A model generated the notes under the pieces. That model made no database searches, was not told where the DNA came from, and was given only the letters and a program-made list of their open reading frames with translations. Positions 23,754 to 33,600 of a stretch of DNA of 64,000 nucleotides are shown here, piece by piece (the stretch's first letter is position 1; the number at the start of each line of letters is the position of its first letter). A program made the position numbers and the translations under genes. Origin of the DNA: MH13 sp042140245. GTDB lineage: Bacteria > Pseudomonadota > Alphaproteobacteria > Rhizobiales > MH13. The stretch is taken from positions 2,294,001 to 2,358,000 of the forward strand of contig NZ_CP159483.1 of NCBI RefSeq assembly GCF_042140245.1. Direction: 5' to 3'.

Positions 23754-24521
23754 ATGGACTCAGCCAAACGGATGCCGCTTGAGCAAACCAAAGCCCTTAT
23801 GGGCGATGTCTCGCGTCGTTCGGTTCGTGAGACAATTGCTGAAAAACTTGCCGCTTTGGTGTCCTCAGGCGTGCTCTCCGTGGGCGATGAACTTCCCGGT
23901 GAACGTGAGCTGGCAGCATCGCTGTCGGTGAGCCGCGAAACGGTTCGCGGTGCGATCGGTATTCTTGCCTCTCACGGCATTTTGCGCGTCGCGCATGGCG
24001 CGCGCACAACAGTGGCAACCGCTGACACGCGCTCGCTGGTTCGCGGGCCTCGGGCGGCGGGTTTTGATGGCCCCTATGACCTGGAAAGCGTGCATGAGGC
24101 GCGGCTTCTGGTGGAGCGCCGTATCGCTGCTGATGCTGCCCGGCGTATTGGGAAAGAGGGATTGGCGACACTGCGCGCATCGATTGCAGCGCAGGAAGAA
24201 TGCGGTGATGATCCTGTGCGTTTTCTTCTGTGCGACCGGGAGTTTCACGCTGCGCTCTATCGCGCTGCGGGCAATGATGTTTTCTTTGATGTGGCGATGT
24301 CGCTTTACAACCATCTTCTCGACCATCGCCGACGCATCGTTGCCGAACCCGGCTCAATCGCCGAAAGCTTGTCGGATCATCGTGCCATATTGGCCGCTCT
24401 AGAGGCTGCTGATCCTGATCTTGCCGAAAGCAAAGTGGTGGAGCATGCCATGCGCATCTATGTCACCACGCGTGCTTTTTTGGATGGCAAGCCTTTGGCC
24501 AAGGAAGCGCTCTCCATCTAA
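23754..24521 (+). CDS. FadR/GntR-family regulator of the sugar-acid operon
   Basis: This 255-residue protein has an N-terminal winged helix of the GntR type (GDELPGERELAASLSVSRETVRGAIGILASHGIL). The C-terminal all-helical FCD ligand domain shows the metal-binding pattern Asp/His...His...His (CDREFHAAL, SDHRAIL, VEHAMRIY). FCD regulators usually respond to organic or sugar acids. I chose the ATG at 23754, with GAGG 12 bases upstream. It is divergent from the ABC importer operon and probably represses it until its sugar acid is present. A strong terminator follows. Confidence 0.9.
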   Translation: MDSAKRMPLEQTKALMGDVSRRSVRETIAEKLAALVSSGVLSVGDELPGERELAASLSVSRETVRGAIGILASHGILRVAHGARTTVATADTRSLVRGPRAAGFDGPYDLESVHEARLLVERRIAADAARRIGKEGLATLRASIAAQEECGDDPVRFLLCDREFHAALYRAAGNDVFFDVAMSLYNHLLDHRRRIVAEPGSIAESLSDHRAILAALEAADPDLAESKVVEHAMRIYVTTRAFLDGKPLAKEALSI

Positions 24522-24552
24522 AAAAGGGTGCCCAGAAGCGCCCTTTTTATCT
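24521..24552. terminator. Bidirectional terminator
   Basis: AAAAAGGGTGC...GCGCCCTTTTT forms an A/T-flanked stem with a short loop (24521-24548). It immediately follows the FadR-type regulator and lies 20 bases beyond the stop of the convergent alpha/beta hydrolase gene. Confidence 0.85.
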
Positions 24553-24570
24553 TTGCTTCTTTTAAGTTGG

Positions 24571-25635
24571 TTACTCAGGTGCGTTGGGCAACTGCGCCAT
24601 GAAGTCGGCCAGGACATCGGCGTAGTAAGATGCGTTGTATGTCGTCCCATGTCCGCGGGTCTGGTTGTCCTCCGGGACGATGTACATCTCCGCGTTGGGG
24701 ATCAGCGCCATGTTTTCCTCAAGCATCGGTAGCTCGACTGGATTGCGCTCATCATCTTGGCTGAGAAGAACCAGAACATCGGCTTGGATGTCGCCCAACA
24801 GTGGCGTCGGGTCGAAGTCGCGCGATGCGTTCCACATATACATCACATCGTTGGCGTCACCGACGGTCTGCTGTTCTTTGCGTTCATCGACAAAGGCATC
24901 GGCCAGTTCCCTTGTGGCGCCGATCTCTTGCAGACGCAGATTGCCGTTGGATGTCGCAATACCAAACCAAGCTGACATGTAGCGCAGCATAGGGGGCTGC
25001 TCGTCATAGTTGCCATTGTTCCAAGCTGGATCATCGCGCACTGCATCAATCACCATGCGGCGCATCATCCAGTTGCGACCAGCCATTGGCCCAGGAAGCG
25101 AGGCGATAGGAACGCCGCCATCCATAAAGTCAGGGTATTCGGTCAACCACGTCCAGGTGAGCATCCCGCCCATTGAGAAACCGATCTTCAGGTGCAGATG
25201 ATCGATGTCCAGATGGTCTTCAAGCAGCATTTTTTGCGCATTCACCATGTCGAGCAACGTGTGTTCGGGGAAGTCTGTGCGCAGTCCATCAGACGGCTTT
25301 GAACTCTGGCCCGCGCCAATGGTGTCGACCAGGATCAGAAAATACCTCTCGGCATCAAGTGGTTGTCCTGGGCCATAGAGATTGTCGGCAAAGGCGCTGC
25401 CAAGCATCGATGTTGCCTGACCCGTCGTGCCGTGCGTGATCAGAACAGGTGGGTTGGCTGGATCCCCAATGGTCAGGTAGCTGACGTTCATTTCCGGCAG
25501 AACTTCGCCCGTCTGAAACTCAAAATTCTCGATGACGTAAGTGCCGCGCTGCGGCTCTGGATATTCCTGAGCGTTGGCGGCCATCGCGGAAAGGGCGAGT
25601 GGAATCGCAAAGGCTGTTGCAAGTCGAATGGTCAT
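24571..25635 (-). CDS. Secreted alpha/beta-fold hydrolase (MetX-like fold)
   Basis: This 354-residue protein has a signal peptide (AFAIPLALSAMAANAQ, cleaved near residue 22). The alpha/beta hydrolase domain resembles homoserine O-acetyltransferase-type proteins: HGTTGQATS oxyanion region, nucleophile elbow GFSMGGM, an acid in LSQDDERNP and a catalytic His in TRGHGTTY. The leader means it acts in the periplasm, so amino acid acyltransfer is unlikely; esterase or lactonase activity on an imported substrate fits the flanking sugar-acid genes, but this is inference. The 270 bases upstream (to 25905) hold no gene; they are AT-rich near 25860-25890. Confidence 0.82.
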   Translation of the reverse strand: MTIRLATAFAIPLALSAMAANAQEYPEPQRGTYVIENFEFQTGEVLPEMNVSYLTIGDPANPPVLITHGTTGQATSMLGSAFADNLYGPGQPLDAERYFLILVDTIGAGQSSKPSDGLRTDFPEHTLLDMVNAQKMLLEDHLDIDHLHLKIGFSMGGMLTWTWLTEYPDFMDGGVPIASLPGPMAGRNWMMRRMVIDAVRDDPAWNNGNYDEQPPMLRYMSAWFGIATSNGNLRLQEIGATRELADAFVDERKEQQTVGDANDVMYMWNASRDFDPTPLLGDIQADVLVLLSQDDERNPVELPMLEENMALIPNAEMYIVPEDNQTRGHGTTYNASYYADVLADFMAQLPNAPE

Positions 25636-25905
25636 TTTTTCCTCCCTTGGGCCGGCGTTCTAACTAGTCTGCTGATCCGGCCTCAATACCAGTTAGGAGG
25701 TCAGCTTTTTTCAAGCTGTCAACGGGCGGGGATCGCGCTGACCTATCGGCATAGGGCTGGGGGAGGTGTTTGCGTTGCTGTTTTGGGGCGCGCTGACGGT
25801 GCAGTGCGGCCCCATCCATAGGGGCCAGTGATTTGTTACATCGCAAGCTGAAATGCGACTAAATCATATATATTACAATGACTTGGTGGCTTATGGCCAA
25901 AGTTG

Positions 25906-27366
25906 CTAGGCGTTGGCTTTAATGGTTGCGCGCGCGCCAAGGGTTTGCAGTTGATGCAGTTTGGCGCACACCGTTTCAACAAATAGGGAGTTGGCAGGAA
26001 GGGTGGTTCCAAAGATGGGCTCTAGCGCTAGGAACTGGCGCACACGGTCGTCTGCACTGCCTGTATCGATCTGTTTGAAGGCATCGGCCATGGGGTCGCG
26101 GACATCGATGGGCTGGCCCTGTTCGTCCGTGCCCAGCGCGTAGCGCATCCACCCGGCCACACCGAGCGCCAGACGGTCGAATGGCTTGCCACTTGCCAAT
26201 CGGTCGCTGATGGTGCCCAGCAGTCGCTGCGGCAGTTTTTGTGAGCCATCCATGGCGATTTGCCAGGTGCGATGTTTCAGTGACGTGTTGGAGAAGCGCT
26301 CCAGCAGCGCATCGCGATAGGCCAGTAGGTCAATGGCATCGGGCATTGAGAGCGTTGGCATGATTTCGTCACTCATCATGGTGCCGATCAGTGCCTTGAA
26401 CGCGGGATCGCCCATTGTGTCGGCCACGGTCTCATCGCCAGCCAGATACCCCAAATAGGCCAGTGTGGAATGGCTGCCATTGAGCATGCGTAGCTTCATC
26501 CGTTCAAACGGTTCAACGTCTGCGGCCATCGTCACGCTGTGCTTTTCCCAATTTGGCCGTCCCAAAGGAAAACGATCCTCGACCACGAACTGGCTGAAAG
26601 GCTCCGTCATAACCGGCCAAGCGTCGTCCAGACCTGTTGCCTGATGGATGGCGTCTCGATCTTCATCAGATGTGGCGGGCACAATGCGATCCACCATGGA
26701 TGAAGGGCAGGCGACCTCGGCTTCAAACCATGCCGTGTGTGCCGGTGCTTTGAGCGCTACGAAGTCGGCAAGTACCTGTTTGAGCGTGGCTCCGTTCGAG
26801 GGCAGGTTGTCACAGGAGAGGATGGTGAAGGGCGCTACCCCTGCTGCTTTGCGCGTGAGCAGACCATAAGCAAGCCATCCGATGGCCGATTTGGGAAACC
26901 CGTCTGTGTTTAAATCATGCTGAATGTCAGGGTGATCGGCGTTGAGACGACCGGTTGCAGGATCATGGCAATAGCCCTTCTCGGTCACCGTGAGTGATAC
27001 GATCCGCACATTGGAGTCTGCCAAGCGTTGATCAAGCGTTTCCGGTTCGTCCGGAGCGACCAGCAGCTCTGTCACCGCCCCAAGAACACGGGGGCTTAGC
27101 CCATCGCTTGATTGGACACCCAGCGCGTAGAGCCCGTCTTGTGGGGCCAGCGCTGTCTTGGTGGTTGCTGAGCGCAGGCTGACACCGCAGATGCCCCAGC
27201 TAAGATCATCGGCCAGCCCATCATCCACATAGGCTGCCATGTGCGCACGGTGAAAAGCACCGATGCCGAGATGGACAATGCCAACCGTCACACGGCTACG
27301 ATCATAGGCTGGTGTTTGGACCGATGATGGCACCTGGCCAAGGGTGGCGGCTGACAGGCGGGTCAT
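25906..27366 (-). CDS. Mannitol dehydrogenase family oxidoreductase, probable fructuronate reductase
   Basis: This 486-residue protein belongs to the long-chain mannitol dehydrogenase / mannonate oxidoreductase family. It has the N-terminal nucleotide motif VGIVHLGIGAFHRAHMA, the central VPATSDED and MLNGSHSTLAYLG regions, and a Lys/Asn-based active site rather than a zinc site. Because its start overlaps the uxaC stop by 4 bases, fructuronate to mannonate reduction (UxuB) is the most likely reaction. Mannitol or arabinitol dehydrogenase activity is the alternative. A dehydratase (UxuA) and KDG kinase to finish the pathway are not in the window. Confidence 0.85.
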   Translation of the reverse strand: MTRLSAATLGQVPSSVQTPAYDRSRVTVGIVHLGIGAFHRAHMAAYVDDGLADDLSWGICGVSLRSATTKTALAPQDGLYALGVQSSDGLSPRVLGAVTELLVAPDEPETLDQRLADSNVRIVSLTVTEKGYCHDPATGRLNADHPDIQHDLNTDGFPKSAIGWLAYGLLTRKAAGVAPFTILSCDNLPSNGATLKQVLADFVALKAPAHTAWFEAEVACPSSMVDRIVPATSDEDRDAIHQATGLDDAWPVMTEPFSQFVVEDRFPLGRPNWEKHSVTMAADVEPFERMKLRMLNGSHSTLAYLGYLAGDETVADTMGDPAFKALIGTMMSDEIMPTLSMPDAIDLLAYRDALLERFSNTSLKHRTWQIAMDGSQKLPQRLLGTISDRLASGKPFDRLALGVAGWMRYALGTDEQGQPIDVRDPMADAFKQIDTGSADDRVRQFLALEPIFGTTLPANSLFVETVCAKLHQLQTLGARATIKANA

Positions 27367-28838
27367 AGTTTGTAGGCTTTCTTGGCGAGACCATAGGCAA
27401 GGTCATGGGCGATCTCGTTGGCTTCGTCTTCATCCAAGCGGTGATCAGCCACGCGTTCGGCCAGAAAACCGCAGTCTATCCGGCGGGCCACATCATGGCG
27501 TGCAGGGATAGAGGGGAAAGCGCGCGTGTCATCGTTAAAACCGACCGTGTTGTAGAAACCTGCGGTTTCAGTGACCAGATCACGGTAGCGCTTCATACCG
27601 TCTGGCGCGTCGTAGAACCACCAGGCTGGTCCGAGATAGAGGCAAGGGTAGTGTCCGGCCAAGGGGGCCAATTCGCGGGCATAGGTGGTCTCATCCAACG
27701 TAAAGACGATGATCTTGAGATCAGGTTCGTTGCCAACCTTGGAGAGCAGTGGTTTTAGGCCATCGACAAAATTTGTGGGTGCTGGAATATCGGCGCCTTT
27801 GTCACGACCGAACTGTTGGAAAAGCGGGCCGTTGTGATTGCGGTGCGAGCCGGCGTGGATTTGCATCACCAACCCGTCGTCCAAGCTCATGATCGCCATT
27901 TCGGTCAGCATCTGGGCGCGGAACAGTTCGGCGTCCTCTGAAGTTGCCGCACTTTGGGTCACCCGGTTGAAGAGCGCGCGTTTGTCGGTGTCTGAAAGGT
28001 CTGCCGTTCGCGCCGTTGGGTGGCCATGGTCGCTGGATGTGGTGCCGACTTCCTTAAAAAAGGCGCGCCGTTTGCGATGGGCTTGCAGATACCCATCCCA
28101 CGTTAGAGTGTCTTCGCCGGTCAGACGTCCAAACATTTTCAGATTGTCATGGAACCCTTCGAACTGCGGGTCGATCACCGCGTCGGGTCGATAGGCTGAG
28201 ATCACGCGCCCGTTCCAGTCGGAGGACTGAATGGCTCTGTGATGCGCCAGATCATCCAGTGCGCTTTCGGTGGTCGCGATCACTTCCAAGTTGAACCGCT
28301 CAAAAAGCGCACGGGGGCGATAGGCATCCTGCGTCAGGCACTCAGCAATACGGTCATAGGCCGCATCGGCGTTGGATGGGGAGAGGCGCTCCTGAAGCCC
28401 GAACAGATCAGAAAACGCATGATCGAGCCACATGCGCGTCGGCGTGCCGCGGAACAAATGATAGTGCTCCGCGAACAGTCGCCAGATGGTGCGCCCATCG
28501 GTTTCAACAGCCGTTCCGTTGGCATGTGGCACGCCCAGTTTTTCCAGCGGAACGCCCTGCGAGTACAGCATGCGAAAAACGTAGTGATCGGGCACCACGA
28601 ACAGCTGTGCTGGATCCGGGAATGGCTCATTGCGCGCATACCAGGCCGGGTCCGTGTGCCCGTGAGGTGAAACAAGCGGCAAATCTTTGATCTGATTGTA
28701 AAGGCGCCGGGTGATGGCGCGGACCGACGGATCAACTGGAAACAATCGGTCTTCGTGTAGCAAAGCGGTTGCAGCAGTTTCAGTTGGCACGTCTCTTCCC
28801 AATGCTTTGCCCAGTGTTTCGACCAATGCGTCGGCCAT
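27363..28838 (-). CDS. uxaC: Glucuronate isomerase UxaC
   Basis: UxaC isomerises D-glucuronate to D-fructuronate (and galacturonate to tagaturonate), the entry step of hexuronate catabolism. Family marks in this 491-residue protein are DRLFPVDPSVRAI, LPLVSPHGHTDP with metal-binding His residues, and QIHAGSHRNHN. A C-terminal stretch includes GARVGFNDDTR-like TVGFNDDTRAFPSIPARHDVARR. I chose the ATG at 28838; the frame is open to a GTG at 28916 and neither has a good ribosome-binding site. It is translationally coupled to the dehydrogenase gene downstream. Confidence 0.93.
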   Translation of the reverse strand: MADALVETLGKALGRDVPTETAATALLHEDRLFPVDPSVRAITRRLYNQIKDLPLVSPHGHTDPAWYARNEPFPDPAQLFVVPDHYVFRMLYSQGVPLEKLGVPHANGTAVETDGRTIWRLFAEHYHLFRGTPTRMWLDHAFSDLFGLQERLSPSNADAAYDRIAECLTQDAYRPRALFERFNLEVIATTESALDDLAHHRAIQSSDWNGRVISAYRPDAVIDPQFEGFHDNLKMFGRLTGEDTLTWDGYLQAHRKRRAFFKEVGTTSSDHGHPTARTADLSDTDKRALFNRVTQSAATSEDAELFRAQMLTEMAIMSLDDGLVMQIHAGSHRNHNGPLFQQFGRDKGADIPAPTNFVDGLKPLLSKVGNEPDLKIIVFTLDETTYARELAPLAGHYPCLYLGPAWWFYDAPDGMKRYRDLVTETAGFYNTVGFNDDTRAFPSIPARHDVARRIDCGFLAERVADHRLDEDEANEIAHDLAYGLAKKAYKL

Positions 28839-29107
28839 ATGCGCCGTGGCGCGAGGGTTATCGTTTGGCCTGGGTGCGGACAAGGGCGCTCGTTTGTCTC
28901 GCGGTACGGTGATCACGCGTGTTCACAGACGCGTTATCTGCCAAACCGCTGCGTTCAGCGCCCCGTAGGAAGCCCGTCAACAGCAGGGACGCACCTTGAT
29001 CAGGCGCGGGACATTCGGGGGTGCTGACGACATGACCCGCTCACGGTATCCGGCGTTTTCCGCCCATGTCCGAGCTTACCAAAACGAATGTCCAGGGAGA
29101 CATATCC

Positions 29108-29593
29108 ATGCGTAAACTGATCCTTGCCCTTGCTGGCACAACCATGATTGCCACCGGTGCACAGGCTGCCAATGTTGTTGAGACAGCCTCTGAAGCCGGT
29201 ATCTTCAACACGCTTCTTGCCGCTGCCACCGCCGCCGGCCTTGCTGATGCACTGGCCACAACCGACAACATTACGGTTTTTGCCCCAACCGATGAAGCTT
29301 TTGCGGCTCTTCCAGAGGGCACAGTCGACTCACTGCTCTTGGAAGAGAACCGTGATCAGCTTGTTGCGATCCTGACCTACCATGTTTTGCCACGCGAACT
29401 GCGCTCGACCGATCTGCCCGGCCGCTCCATTCCGGTACGCACCCTCAACACCGCTGATACTTTGCGTGTGACCAAGTCCCACGGCTCGGTGACTGTGGAT
29501 GGTGCCAATGTGGTGTCAGCGGACATTCACGCCGACAATGGCGTCATCCATGTGATCGACTCCGTGCTTATCCCGGATGCAAACGGTCACTGA
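29108..29593 (+). CDS. Secreted fasciclin-domain protein
   Basis: This 161-residue protein has a signal peptide (LILALAGTTMIATGAQAA, cleaved about residue 20) and a single fasciclin (FAS1) domain. The H1 box is ITVFAPTDEAFAAL and the H2 box is VIHVIDSVLIP; the YH motif is LTYHVLP. Single-FAS1 secreted proteins are thought to mediate adhesion or matrix interaction. I chose the ATG at 29108 because it has CAGGGAGA upstream and starts the signal peptide; the frame opens at 29066. It is a single-gene unit with its own terminator. Confidence 0.93.
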   Translation: MRKLILALAGTTMIATGAQAANVVETASEAGIFNTLLAAATAAGLADALATTDNITVFAPTDEAFAALPEGTVDSLLLEENRDQLVAILTYHVLPRELRSTDLPGRSIPVRTLNTADTLRVTKSHGSVTVDGANVVSADIHADNGVIHVIDSVLIPDANGH

Positions 29594-29642
29594 GACTTTG
29601 CTGGTCTGATCGATTGATCTGACCGATGATAACTTATTGATG

Positions 29643-29681
29643 CGGACCGGATGCCCTTGGGTGTTCGGTCCGTTTTCTTTT
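29643..29681 (+). terminator. Terminator downstream of the fasciclin gene
   Basis: CGGACCG (29643-29649) pairs with CGGTCCG (29666-29672), with a further GCCC/GGGT pairing inside. TTTTCTTTT follows. Confidence 0.85.
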
Positions 29682-29743
29682 GGCATTCTGATCTGCTGAT
29701 CTTAGAGTTTTGGGCACAGTCACGTATCAGCCTCAGAACACCA

Positions 29744-30592
29744 ATGCCCCGTAAAAACCTTCCTCTTGTCAGCCCTCCAGCACCACCGGCCGTGGAGGCG
29801 AGTGTTCCGTTGCCACCTTTCGAGCAGGGCAATCATGACAAGGGGCGTAAAACGCGCGGTGAGGGGGCGATTTGGCGACAGATTGCGGCTGCTCTGCGCA
29901 ATCCTATTCAGCTCGGCGAATGGCAGCCCGGAGCCCGTCTTCCCATTGAGTTGGAGCTGGCCGCTCATTTTAGGGTGAACCGTCACACGGTTCGTCGCGC
30001 CTTGGCCGACCTTGCTCGAGACGGTCTGATTGCCACCACACAGGGACGCGGGACTTTTATCACCACCGGTGAAAAGGTGCGTTACCAGCTTGATGGTCAG
30101 GACCCGATCTCTGATGCCGTTTGGCCCGGCCTCACAACGCTTTCCAGCTCACTGGTACGCGATCGCAAGGTTGAGGCGGGCCTAAAGATGGGTGCACTGC
30201 TCGGCTTACCCACCATCCATGGGGTTCATGAGATTGAATTGCGCCTTACTGCCGATGATGTGCCGCTGGCTTTGGCGACCATCAGGTTGGCGCGTGATGC
30301 GTTTCCGCGCTTCCTTGATGTCTTGCGAAGGGAGGGCTCCTTACAAAAGGCCCTGGCAAGCTATGGCTACGATCACTTTCATCCCGCCAAAACCACTGTT
30401 GCAGCGCGTCAGGCTGATGATCGTGAATGTGGTCTGCTGAAGATCAAGCCTCCCTCGTTGCTTACAGTGGTCGAGGCTGTGGCCAACCATGTTGGCCCGG
30501 CGGGATCGGTGGCTCCTGTTTTTGTCCTTCAAACGGCTTTGTGCACCACGCGGGTCGATCTGCATGTGGTGCATGCATCCCCGCGGCCTTGA
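29744..30592 (+). CDS. GntR/HutC-family regulator (PhnF-type)
   Basis: This 282-residue protein has a GntR winged helix near residues 45-105 (LPIELELAAHFRVNRHTVRRALADLARDGLI, then GRGTFI). The C-terminal UTRA ligand-binding domain (about residues 135-275) includes HEIELRLTADDVPLALATIRL. The style matches PhnF, the phosphonate-operon regulator, but no phn genes are near. The first 40 residues are Pro/Gly-rich and may be disordered. I chose the ATG at 29744 because the earlier ATG at 29651 lies inside the upstream terminator. Its target and ligand are unknown. Confidence 0.85.
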   Translation: MPRKNLPLVSPPAPPAVEASVPLPPFEQGNHDKGRKTRGEGAIWRQIAAALRNPIQLGEWQPGARLPIELELAAHFRVNRHTVRRALADLARDGLIATTQGRGTFITTGEKVRYQLDGQDPISDAVWPGLTTLSSSLVRDRKVEAGLKMGALLGLPTIHGVHEIELRLTADDVPLALATIRLARDAFPRFLDVLRREGSLQKALASYGYDHFHPAKTTVAARQADDRECGLLKIKPPSLLTVVEAVANHVGPAGSVAPVFVLQTALCTTRVDLHVVHASPRP

Positions 30593-30601
30593 CGGGGATG
30601 C

Positions 30602-33600
30602 TTAGCGTGTTTCGTCTGGTCCAGGGGTGCGCAGGTCCAGCGTATAGGGGAAGAATGGGTTGGGCTTTTCTTCCTTCACTGTAACGGCGCCAGGCGTGTG
30701 CCCCATGGCTTCAAAGCGTGCCAGCCGGCGCGCTTCGGCCTCATAAGCGTTGACCGGTGGGGTTTCGTAGTTGCGTCCGCCTGGATGGCCCACATGGTAC
30801 CGGCAGCCACCGAGCGCGCGGCCGTTCCAACGATCGACAATATCGAAGGTAAGGGGAGCGTGCACTGGAATGGATGGATGCAGGCCGCGCCAGGGTTGCC
30901 AGGCTTTGTAGCGCACACCGCCCGCATGTGTGCCTGCGCCTGTAGCATGCATAGGCACCTGACGACCATTGCACGTGATGGCGTGGCGAGCCGGATTGTA
31001 ACCGGTTGCTTCCACCTGAATGCGTTCCACGGAGCTGTCGACATAGCGCGACATGCCGCCAGCAACGCCATCCTCACCTAGCACATGCCAGGGCTCCAAA
31101 GCCCCACGAACCGCCATAGAGACGCCATTGTGGCTGATTGCGCCAAACTGTGGGAAGCGGAATTCATACTGCGCCCGGTACCAGTCTGGGTCGAAGGCGA
31201 ACCCTGCCTGTTGTAGATCGCCGATGACTGACAAGAAGTCTTCCCAGAGGAACGCGCCAAGCATGAAACGATCATGAAGAGCCGTACCCCAACGGGCGAG
31301 CGGTGGGGTTTGGGGCTCGCGCCAGCACATCAAAATGATCGCGCGTATGAGAAGCTGCTGCGCCAGGCTCATGCGTGCTGATGGTGGCATTTCAAACGAG
31401 CGAAATTCCACCAGACCCAAGCGGCCCGTTGGGCCATCGGGTGAGTAGAGCTTGTCGATGCAAATCTCAGCGCGGTGGGTGTTGCCCGTGACATCTGTCA
31501 GCAAATCACGAAACAGTCGGTCGACCAGCCAAGGGGCAGGCGGTTCGTCCTCTTCAGGATGGGGCACCTGCGCCATCGCGATCTCAAGCTCGTAGAGCGT
31601 GTCATGGCGGGCCTCATCAACGCGCGGGGCTTGGCTGGTTGGCCCGATGAAGAGGCCGGAGAACAAGTAGGAGAGGGACGGGTGGCGCTGCCAGTAGGTG
31701 ATGATGCTTTTCAGCAGATCAGGGCGGCGCAGGAACGGGCTGTCAGGCGCTTTGGAAGCGCCAACAACGACATGGTTGCCGCCACCTGAGCCGGTGTGGC
31801 GGCCATCGACCATGTATTTGTTGGTGCCAAGGCGTGTAAGCCGTGCTTCCTCGTAGACGGCCTCGGTAATTGAAACCGCATCACGCCAGGAACTGGCCGG
31901 ATGCACATTCACTTCGATCACGCCTGGGTCGGGCGCGACCTTGATGACGCTGATGCGCGGGTCGGCAGGTGGATGATAGCCCTCAATCTGGATTGGGTGG
32001 CCGGTTTCTTTGGCTGCCTCTTCGATGGCTGTGACCAGTTCCAGATAGTCTTCGACTGTCTTTGTTGGCGGCATGAAGGCGCAGAGCTTGCCGTCGCGTG
32101 GCTCAATGGTCAGTGCGGTGCGCACGTGCTGATGGGTTGGTTCGGGCGTGCCGGTTTTGGGCTCGCTGACACGAGCGCGGATGGCGTCTGGGTCGGATAG
32201 CGGTGGTTTGTCGGCAAGCGGGTCTTCCGGCTCGATGTAGGGAAAGTCTTCCGGTTCCAGGTGCGGCAGGGAGTCCAGCGGCAGGCGATAGCCAACGGGG
32301 GAATCTCCGGGCACCAGGAACAGCTGATCGCGGCGGAGGCTCCAGGCCTCTGACACCCAGCGCTGATCGGACTCCACATCATCATGGCGGGCGAGCGGCA
32401 GCACGTAGCCTGTTGGTTCAGTCAAGCCACGGTCAAACACGCGGGCAATGCGGGCGCGATCCTCGGCGCTCGCAAGCTTGGCGTTTTCGGGTGTCACATT
32501 GTCTGGCAATGCCGCTTCTTTGGAGAGCCAGGCAGCCGTGTCTTCATAGGCTGCCATGAGGTGAGCGCTGTCTGCGCCAAGGCGCTGTGCGATGAGGAGC
32601 AGGAGCGTCTTAGCCGCAACTGGACCATCTTCTTTGGCGATGGCGCTGTCTGATGTTTCACCTTCCAGTGGCTCGCGGGCAAAGAGCGAGCGGTCCTCCC
32701 AGATCAGCTTATCGTCGGCACGCCAATAGATCGCGAAGTTCCAGCGTGGGAGGCTCTCGCCAGGATACCATTTGCCCTGGCCATAATGCAGGAAGCCGCC
32801 CGGCGCGAACCGATCAGCGAGGCGATGGGTCAGTTCATCAGCAAGCTTACGCTTTGTCGGGCCGACGGCCGATGTGTTCCACTCTTCCCCTTCCAGATCG
32901 TCGATGGAAATGAAGGTTGGCTCACCGCCCATGGTGAGGCGGACATCGTCTTTTACCAGTCCGTCATCGACCTGATCGCCGACCGTTAGCAACGTTTCCC
33001 AGGCCTCGTCGGCGATGGGGGCGGTAACGCGTGGGCGCTCATCAACGCGACCAACACGCATATCGAAATGAAAGTCGACATTGGCAGCGCTTGCTACGCC
33101 CTCAATAGGGGCTGCGTTTTCATAATGTGGGGTTCCCGCCAGCGGGATGTGGCTTTCGCCGCAGAGCAGGCCAGATGTTGGGTCAAGGCCTATCCACCCA
33201 GCGCCAGGAATGTAGACCTCGGTCCAGCCGTGCAGATCGGTGAAATCATGATCGGTGCCAGCAGGCCCATCCAACGCTTTTTCATCGGGCTTTAGCTGGA
33301 TCAGATAGCCGGAGGTGAAACGCGCCGCGAAGCCCAGATGGCGCAGCAAGTGCACCATCAACCAAGCTGAGTCTCGGCAGGAGCCGCGCCCTTTTTCCAA
33401 TGTCTCATGCGGCGTCTGCACACCCGGCTCCATGCGAATGATATACTCAACCGCATCGCTCACCTTTTGATTCAGGCTGACCAGAAAAGTTGTTGTATTT
33501 TGAGGGCTTGCGTCGACCTCCTGCAAAAAAGAGTCAAACAGTTCACCTTGTGATTCAACGCGTGTGTAGGCCATCAGATCGTGATTCAAGCGATCACTGT

